In this document: piece by piece, positions 56,833 through 64,000 of the stretch | Layout: each line of letters starts with the position of its first letter | How positions within the stretch are numbered: position 1 is the first letter of the stretch | DNA from: Phaeotremella fagi | Lineage: Eukaryota > Basidiomycota > Tremellomycetes > Tremellales > Phaeotremellaceae | Assembly (NCBI GenBank): GCA_001599715.1 | Contig: BCHU01000010.1 | Coordinates: 930,001-994,000, forward strand | Reading direction: 5' to 3' | Length of the DNA stretch: 64,000 bases | The notes under the pieces: model-generated | The model's input: the letters and a program-made list of their open reading frames with translations, nothing else | The model's database searches: none | What the model was told of the DNA's origin: nothing | Position numbers and translations under genes: made by a program

Positions 56833-58960
56833 ATGAATCAACTACCATCTTCATCTTTAGAGGACGAGACCAAAGTCTCCAACGCAGATGTGAATATCCT
56901 AGAAGCTGGTAGTCCTGATCTCGAACAAATCTCGGGGTTGAAACGTCGACTCAAACCTCGACATATCTCTGTAAGTTTGAGAAGACTTTTTGCGCCAGTT
57001 CAGGAGTGAAAGCTTATAGTTTAGCTGATCGCACTCGGAGGTACGATTGGAACTGGATACTTTGTAAGTTGATATATCTGTACGTGAGACCTTCTAACGA
57101 GCTTCCTCTTCAAGTTGTCTTCAGGTAATGCTCTGAAAAACGGAGGGCCCCTGGGACTGTTGATGGGTTACAGTCTAATAGGATCCGTTTGTTTCTTGTA
57201 AGTACCCAACATCGAAAATCGTTGGCACATTGCTGAACCTTTCAGTGTCATGACAGCTCTAGGAGAAATGCTTTCTTTTCTACCAGTAGAAGGGGGAATC
57301 GTTACTCTCGCCTCCCGGTTCACTGATCCAGCTTTCGCTTTTGCCCTAAGCTTCAATTACGCTTATTGTTATCTGATGATTCTGCCTGCCGAGTTGAGCG
57401 CAGCTGGTGTCTTGATGCAATACGTGAGTCATGTACCTCATTCCTGCTTTGAAAGTGCTGACCGGATGACTCTAAAGTGGGTGACATCAGTGAACATCGC
57501 CGTTTGGGTAGTCATAGCTTTACTCATCGTCGTCGCAATCAATTTAATGGGAGTAGGTTTCTATGGTGAAGTTGAATTCGTAAGTAAACCTGAAGGTCCC
57601 CCCAAGTCATTCCTAGTTGACAAAACTTCAGTGGTTCGCTTCCATCAAAGTCTTCACGATCGTCTTCCTGGTCATCATCGGCATCGCCATTGATTGTGGA
57701 GCAGGACCATCTTCAGACGGTTACATCGGCTTCCGTTACTGGCGGGATCCAGGTCCACTCCATCAATACGCCGGAATACCTGGTGCTGGTGGTCGTTTCC
57801 TAGGATTCTGGTCCGTACTCATCCAAGCTGCTTTCTCGTGAGTCCACCCGTAAAGTGTTGTTGGCAGCAATACCGCTGATGCTGATGCTGATGCTCCACT
57901 TCAGGTTCATTGGTTGTGAAACCATAGCAATGGCAGCTGGAGAAACCAAGAATCCACGTCTTAGCATCGCCAAAGCCGTTAAAAAGATTTACGTCCGAAT
58001 CATCCTTTTCAACGTTATTGGGATGTTCATCATGGGACTCATTTGTCCTGCCAACCAACCTCGAATCGGAACTACAGGAGACGCATCAGGGTCCCCTTTC
58101 GTCATCGCTATCGAGCTTGCTGGAATCCGAATTCTTCCTTCGATCATCAGTGAGTTTTCTTGATCTACCCAATGTTGTTGATTACTGATACCAAAATTCA
58201 GATGCATGTCTGATAACTTCAGTCGTCTCAGCGTCCTCCGCTGATATTTTCATCGCCTCAAGGATCTTATACGGTATGGCTAAAAACGGTCATCTCCCAA
58301 AAGCTCTGCTCAGAACTACAAATCGGGGTTTACCTTACATCCCTATCGGGATCTGCGTTTGTTTTGGATTACTGTCGTTCATGGCGATCTCTGCGGGAGC
58401 TGCAACTGTTTTCAACTGGTTTGCGAATATGGTAGGTTCATTCTAATAAATTACTTTTGTAATTAGTGTCATGCTGAACTGTTACGCAGTGCTCGATCAC
58501 AGGGATTACCAGTTGGTTCGCTATCTGCGTCATGTACATTCGTTTCCGAAAGGGCATGGCTGTTCAGAACTTTGATCGGTCGACTTTACTGTTCAAATCG
58601 AATATAACAATTTACGGTTGCTATTATTCGATCGTACGTGTTCCAAACTAAACTCTGTAAAATCAATCAATTCTGACCAGCACTCTTACTTCACAGATCA
58701 TCATTGTCTTAGCCACACTCACCTCGGCGTGGTCTGTCTTCCTTGATGGGAATTGGGATACGGCATCTTTCGTCACCAACTATCTGCCAGTGGCAATTTT
58801 CCCTCTGTTGTTCGTCGGGAAGAAATTGTACAGCAAGACCAAATGGATTAGTCTGGTGGATCTAGATTTCGTGACTGATGTTCAGGATGTTCAGAAAGAG
58901 ATTGACGATGTGATCGTGCCTTCGTCATGGTACGCAAAGGTTTGGGCTGTGGTTTCGTAA
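56833..58960 (+). CDS. Amino acid permease (APC superfamily, YAT type)
   Basis: Plasma-membrane proton-coupled amino-acid importer. ATG at 56833; acidic N-terminal tail, then the AAP signature after two introns: LKPRHISLIALGGTIGTGYF, NALKNGGPLGLLMGYSLIGS, VMTALGEMLSFLPVEGGIVT, FAFALSFNYAYCYLMILPAE. Further blocks are FIGCETIAMAAGETKNPRLS, ASSADIFIASRILYGMAKNG, HLPKALLRTTNRGLPYIPI and ICSITGITSWFAICVMYIRF-like segments, ending TKWISLVDLDFVTDVQDVQK. This is the usual 12-helix arrangement, about 540 aa, with about nine introns. Divergent from the aminotransferase across the operator-like array, so co-regulation of uptake and transamination is likely. Substrate specificity cannot be deduced. Confidence 0.94.
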
Positions 58961-59098
58961 CACTTAGTGGGTCAGATCATTCAGATTCTTTAGTTTGTCA
59001 GATGAACTAGTTCATTTACTGTATGCAATGCTGGGAATGATACTATGCTAAGATCTACAACTTGTCCAAATCTAAATCCCCAATCTTCCTCCAACCCC

Positions 59099-60846
59099 TC
59101 ACCTGACAATACTCTTCAGTCCAGGGAACGGAGCAGTTTTAGCTAAAACCACCATCTGTTTCTCATGTGAGATATATCCTTTCATGAAGCCCTATACGTA
59201 TCAAGTCAATCTATCGGTTCCGAGAGCTGTATCACGGTAGGAAAGACTACTCACTCGATATATCATATTCGCAACCATACATTCAACTTCTTCAGCGTCC
59301 ACGTCAACTCCATGAAGCTCCAGTGCGAGTTGGAATGTTGATATAGGTATTCGCGATGATTTATCACTGGCTATCCAACTGTGGTGATATCAGTCAAGAC
59401 AATTCCTAGTGTTACAAATGGTTGGACTTAGTGAGAGCAACTTACGCTTTCTTGAATAAACCTCTTAAACAAATCTCCCTAGCTCGTTCTACTACTAGAT
59501 AAACGTTCATACCCACAAGTCTAGGTTGGGCCCATTCCAATCGTTCGTCGTATTCTTGTACGTCTCCTGATCGAATGGCTGTGATGAATGGCGTGAAAAG
59601 CAGTTCCAACCTTGGGTACCTGGATAAAAGCTCGCTTGAAGGTAATGAACCGCGGATAAGATGTAAAGGTATCAGGTAGGAGAGAATCAATCTGAGATGG
59701 TCATCAGTTCATGCCTCACTGGGGAGGAGACGGATCTTACTCTTGGTTCCTTGTTGCTTCTATTGGACACCTCAACAATGCCCATGTTAGTTCTTCGTCC
59801 GCCTAAAACAGTGTTAGAATAAATCTAATTTCCACCACATTACCTTTTTATCCTCGCCATTCAAGAAAGCTAACATTCCAATGTAGAAATGCCAGGTCAC
59901 CTATAGCAATCAATATATCTTCAACAGCTAAATAGAGTAGGTATCACGTACCTGATCCGTAATCGGCGCATCATCAACGGAAGGAGTTTTGGGATCGGAC
60001 GTTACAGCTCTAATAATGTTCTTACATAGATTCGGTTTCCCGACCTGTATGGCGGGTAGTGAGCTTGGTTGGGCAAACAATCCCAGTTACAACTACCCAC
60101 CTTGAAGTAACATTTCATACTCAGACAAGCAACCAAATATACACCATTTCGTCTAGATTCGGCTCCTTTGAACGTCCTATACAAAGGTTTTCAGCTCACT
60201 CATCTAAGGAGAGGGTTTGACTTACCTGTCTGTAGCACACATCGAGAAGGCCTTACTGACGGTCCTCGTACATTCCTCCAATGCTGGCATTTTCCCGGTT
60301 GCTGCGTATGTAACTTGATCTGCCTGTCGATGAAATAAGCCTAATTCTTTGAACGCACCATCCAAGCAACTTACCTGTTCCGCCAGATCTCTCAAATCTC
60401 TTAAAAGGAGATACAAAATAGGTAAAGCCCATGCTGGTTGATCTTGTAGCCATCTATAGAATAGAGTGAGAAGAGCTGAATGATGTTGATATCTAGAACA
60501 GAACGGTTAGCTGTAGACCTGTACTTTTACCAGCTAATCCTCTTATTGCACTCACGCCTGTTGATAATCTCTATTCGCCAATGCGTAGACACAAGCACAA
60601 TGTCTAAGAGCTATACCATCCCAAGGTTCAGGTAATGTATGACCTGGATTAGATAGACGACGTTCCTATGTAATGTTATAATGATGCTAAATTGACATTC
60701 GAGTTTTGACCTACGTCTATTACACCGATTGTATCAGCTAAACCTCTTGATAATTTGTTGTGACAAGATAACAATCTCAATAGAGGATGAGGTTCTTCAT
60801 TCCTCAATGGATCTAAGAATGACTGTAGATATTGAGATAACTTCAT
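59099..60846 (-). CDS. PCI-domain protein, PCID2/Thp1/CSN12 family
   Basis: Family members belong to TREX-2, which links transcription to mRNA export at the nuclear pore. ATG at 60846 (MKLSQYLQSFLDPLRNEEPH). The helical N-terminal half includes WDGIALRHCACVYALANRDY and WALPILYLLLRDLRDLAEQ. The core reads RTVSKAFSMCATDR, then RTFKGAESRRNGVYLVACL, SMKCYFKVGKPNLCKNIIRA, VTWHFYIGMLAFLNGEDKKA, LILSYLIPLHLIRGSLPSSE. The PCI winged helix at the C-terminus reads RAREICLRGLFKKAW, STFQLALELHGVDVDAEEVE, MVANMIYRGFMKGYISHEKQ and ends PGLKSIVR. These match PCID2 order and spacing over its whole length. About 405 aa; about ten introns. Divergent from TIF6 across 329 bp. Confidence 0.92.
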
Positions 60847-61175
60847 GCTGTATTATCGTTGCTGTAAATTGTACTTGTACTTTCAACCTCAATTCACAGC
60901 CAACTTTGTTATTGCCTTCCAAATAGTACTCTTATATCCTCCCCCCTTTTAAATGAAATTCTCGTCCGGATCCGAATTGAATTTTGGTTATGATTATTTT
61001 CAACTCAAAATAATTTCCTCTCTTCTTCAATTTATAAATATCGACTTTTATTCATACATCTTCTTTCCATTTCAAAAGTTAATCAGAACACAACGGAACA
61101 GATCTCAACGCTCTCTCTTTCATTTACAGCAAATCTAACTCAAAGTTCAACTACATCCCATCTTACTAAATTACA
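60847..61175. promoter_or_regulatory. Divergent promoter of the PCI-domain gene and TIF6
   Basis: A/T- and CT-rich 329-bp spacer with no gene. CTCTCTCTTTCATTTAC near 61110 is typical of a leader. Confidence 0.45.
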
Positions 61176-62130
61176 ATGGCTGTTCGTAAGTTCCCTTTCT
61201 TCTCTTTCGTCAATTTTTCAGTTGGTCTAACATCAATCTAGGTACACAATTCGAAAACTCGACCGACGTCGGTGTATTCGCAAAACTAACCAATGCGTGA
61301 GTGTAGTTGTGACATTTTGCCAATTCGCCCCCACCAACCAACTCTCCCTTAGCTACTGTCTCACCGCCTTGGCCTCATCAACGAATTTCTATTCAGTCTT
61401 CGAGAGTGAACTCCAAGACATCATCCCTGTAATCCACACAACGATAGCAGGAACTCGTATAGTAGGAAGATTAACAGCTGGTAACAGACACGGTCTCCTC
61501 GTTCCATCCACAACCACCGATCAAGAACTCCAACATCTACGTAACGCTTTACCACCCAGTGTAGCCATCCAACGTGTCGAAGAAAGATTAAGTGCTTTAG
61601 GAAACGTTATCGCTTGCAACGATTACGTCGCTTTGGTTCATCCTGATATCGATAGAGAGACTGAGGAGATTATCGCGGATACTCTTAAAGTTGAAGTTTT
61701 TAGACAAACGGTGGCAAGTAACGTTTTGGTTGGAAGTTATTGTGCTCTATCAAATCAGGTGGGTTTGCTACCTTCTTAAATTTAGATAACCTCATTCTGA
61801 TTCCATACAGGGTGGTCTCGTTCACCCAAAAACTTCTCGATCCGAACAAGACGAATTATCTTCCCTTCTCCAAGTCCCCCTAGTCGCAGGTACAGTCAAC
61901 AGAGGTTCTGAAGTCATAGGAGCTGGATTAGTCGTCAATGATTGGTGTGCCTTTACTGGATTGGATACAACAGCTACGGAAGTTTCAGTCATTGAAGCTA
62001 CTTTCCGTGAGTACACCTTCCATCTATTGTAAACAATGGCTTATTGACCCGTTTATCAGGTCTACAAGGTCAAACCTCTGCTGCTGTCATCAACGAGATG
62101 CGTGACTCTCTTATCGATAACTACGCTTAG
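61176..62130 (+). CDS. TIF6: Translation initiation factor 6 (60S anti-association factor)
   Basis: eIF6 binds the 60S subunit, is needed for its nuclear maturation and blocks premature 40S joining. ATG at 61176; exon 1 is 10 nt and splices to give [20 protein letters not shown]. An intron near 61299-61351 then leads to [20 protein letters not shown]. The five-fold pentein repeats are readable ([100 protein letters not shown]). The spliced length is 245 aa, the same as the human protein. No frameshift or missing block. Confidence 0.97.
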
Positions 62131-62340
62131 AGGTTTGAACATTTATGTCTTACAGAAGATGTTGATAAGGTAGATCACGATGTAGATTTGGCAGGTAGAC
62201 TATGCAATGTAGAACAATTCCTTTTTTTGGAAGTCAAACACATCATGCGTCAAGTATGGTTTCAAAAATTTCCTTAACATGTCTTTATACACAATCACAC
62301 CATTCCCGACCACAATCCACTATCTACACCTGCTCCTCCG
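62131..62340. other. Convergent 3' intergenic region
   Basis: 3' flank shared by TIF6 and the F-box-like gene. No gene seen. Confidence 0.5.
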
Positions 62341-63703
62341 TTACCAACACACCATACCTTTCTTCTTAAGTGTTGTTCTTATCGTGCAGCCTTCGTGTTC
62401 ACATGCAGAACACGTTGGGGGATTATTCTCGTCCCAATTATGGAAGGTGACTTTTGGTCGATAGGCAGTTGGAATTGAACTGAGGTAATCCTTCATCTTC
62501 TCTGCATATGCACATCGAGTACCGTCGGGATTTTTCCCATCTTCTGAAACATCACCTAGGTCGAGGAGATAACATTTCACCGATGTTCTGGTGGCCTTAT
62601 GTATCCAATGATTCTCGTCTTGTCGTTCGACATCAGTAAATGAAAGAACAAAGTTTTCGTAGAATTCCAAAGCTTGCTCAAAATCCCGATTAAACTTGTC
62701 TCGTACCATTCGTGCCCTTTCCGCTCCTTTTGTCCACCCCAGATCATCCATACGATAAACATTCTCACATCCCGGTATCAAGAAATGTTGGGAATCCATA
62801 TTGAGAGCACGATGATGGACGACAGTGGTTGAACGTAGAGTTTGAATGTCTTCATTATCTCGCAGTAGTCGGAGTAATCGCGGGGTAAATGATATAGCCT
62901 TGCAAGTTGAACATAATTTCTGAAACAAACTTCTTGAGCTTGAGTGTTTTCAATCAAGTCCATGATCTGCCTAGAAGCTGTTGTTAACACTAAGTCTTGG
63001 TTATACGTAGTATGAATGCCCAAATTCCACGTTGGGTTGAGGTTATTGAGACTTCTTATATCCATTGTTGGCGAAAATGAAAGGGTCGACAGTCTTTTCA
63101 TGAGGCGTTCACCTTTTTCATCCAAACTGACCAACTCATCTAGAAGCTTGTACCACTCTCGAACAGTCTTAACATTGAAACCAATGATTGAAGGTTGTGG
63201 TTCGAATGAGGAACCAATCATTTTCCAAAGAGATTTCACAGACGATTCCAATACCAAATGAAGATGTCTTGTTGAGTTGAAAAGTGTTCTCTTACTTATC
63301 CTTTTCCCGTACTTCTCCTCGTCCTTCTCCGAATCCGATAGTTTCAGACCAAAAACAAGACGTTTAACATCTTTAGCAGAGATTGAGCGATATAATTCGT
63401 CACTAGCAGAATAGTTGAAACTCTGTAAAGGTTTTGGTCACTGAACTCACTCATGATGTACTAAAAAGAAATCGGAGGACTAGAACTGAATCAAGGACTT
63501 ACAGGATTAACAGCGGTGCACATTGCCAAATCATGTTCATTGAAGCCCTCAACACCTGACCAAGTACTTTTATTCTCAACAGAACGATTGATGGTTGGAT
63601 GACGGACATATTTCATGATTTCTGCCAAGATCTCCATTGGGAGGTCATTGATCGATGTTGCGTAATGTGATCCAGCGTGGGTACTCATATCTGAGTTGAA
63701 CAT
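62341..63703 (-). CDS. F-box-like protein
   Basis: Probable substrate adaptor or orphan F-box protein. ATG at 63703 (MFNSDMSTHAGSHYATS). The F-box start is INDLPMEILAEIMKYVRHP. Intron 1 (about 63503-63423) joins to SFNYSASDELYRSISAKDVK, followed by a leucine-rich helical body (FNSTRHLHLVLESSVKSLWK; LSFSPTMDIRSLNNLNPT). The frame changes near 62990-62920; a 71-nt GTGTTA...TTTCAG intron joins YNQDL to KLCSTCKAISFTPRLLRLLR in phase. The C-terminus continues DDLGWTKGAERARMVRDKFN and ends with a CSACEHEGC cysteine cluster and KKKGMVCW. About 420 aa. Tremellomycetes carry expanded families of such proteins; the target is unknown. Confidence 0.72.
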
Positions 63704-64000
63704 ATTGGTATTCACTGAATCTGGATATTTATGTGATAGAAAGTCCCAAAAAGAAATTGGAAGTCAAATGCAGCACAAATGTCAGTGTGGTCTTCCATTC
63801 GAGAAGTTGTCGCGCTATCCTTTGACTCAATCTTTGATTCTCATTGAGTCAAGGAAAGTAGAGCCACTTACATTCTGTAAGTCATCCTGTCTTTCGATAC
63901 CACCACCGTTCTACAGTACCGTGGCATGGCACTCACCGCTCAGCGGGGATTCTGTTCCATTCATCGTTCTCATTTGAGCTTCTGATAGACATGACGAATG
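63704..64000 (-). other. Right edge: possible short spliced reading frame, unresolved
   Basis: On the minus strand an ATG at 63992 begins MSIRSSNENDEWNRIPAE, followed by a GTGAGT donor. Joining through a GAAAGACAG acceptor and a second GTAAGT...GTCAAAG intron gives a frame of about 53 residues that stops before the F-box-like ATG. It could be a small gene, upstream exons of the F-box-like gene, or chance. The window edge limits the view. Confidence 0.25.

Noticed and set aside
1..64000. tRNA genes
   Set aside because: Searched by eye for GGTTCRANNC T-loops with matching acceptor stems; the few matches lie inside coding exons such as ACL1.

Overview
This is an intron-dense fungal segment from a basidiomycete yeast, most likely a tremellomycete near Cryptococcus or Kwoniella. 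Almost every gene is broken by short introns (about 45-75 nt, GTRNGT...CTRAY...YAG). ATP-citrate lyase is a single fused polypeptide, as in basidiomycetes and animals. There is also a basidiomycete-type single-pass membrane protein with paired GTAIYLFG-type domains. No tRNA, rRNA, transposon or CRISPR-like array was recognised. Exon joins were read by eye, so lengths given with 'about' are estimates.

Layout. 0-2 kb: two tandem paralogous small genes of unknown function. 2.3-7.4 kb: PDS5 cohesin regulator (minus), divergent from an acidic protein at 7.6-8.6 kb. 8.9-10.5 kb: SURF4/Erv29 cargo receptor. 11.0-13.9 kb: Sec2-type Rab exchange factor (minus). 14.3-18.0 kb: ATP-citrate lyase (minus), divergent from ARP6 (18.6-20.5 kb). 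20.75-21.7 kb: NDUFA11-like complex I subunit. 21.7-23.5 kb: a gene-free stretch of 1.8 kb. 23.5-26.1 kb: a low-complexity protein with RRM-like segments. 26.5-28.7 kb: the membrane protein (minus). 29.0-29.2 kb: a spliced 51-residue microprotein (minus). 29.4-30.5 kb: Ubc8/UBE2H-type E2 (minus), divergent from a TLC-domain membrane protein (30.9-32.0 kb).

32.9-40.6 kb is an Argonaute tandem. The first gene is full length (about 933 aa) with an RGG/poly-Gly insert and a DEDD slicer tetrad. The second (394 aa) keeps the N, PAZ and L2 portions, lacks MID-PIWI, and rejoins the family's last two tiny exons in frame. 41.0-42.9 kb: subtilisin-like protease (minus) with a cluster of GATA sites upstream. 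43.4-48.8 kb: a long disordered protein whose layout recalls meiotic axis proteins (Red1/SYCP2), as a hypothesis only. 49.2-51.3 kb: a GNAT acetyltransferase and an acidic small protein.

51.7-59.0 kb looks like a small catabolic module: a Zn2Cys6 regulator, a class III aminotransferase and a divergently transcribed amino-acid permease. The promoter between the last two carries four copies of a CGG-N16-CCG-type element sharing the core TGATCTACTTG, a candidate operator array for the neighbouring regulator. 59.1-62.1 kb: PCID2/Thp1-like PCI protein (minus) divergent from TIF6 (eIF6). 62.3-63.7 kb: an F-box-like protein (minus), followed by an unresolved right edge.
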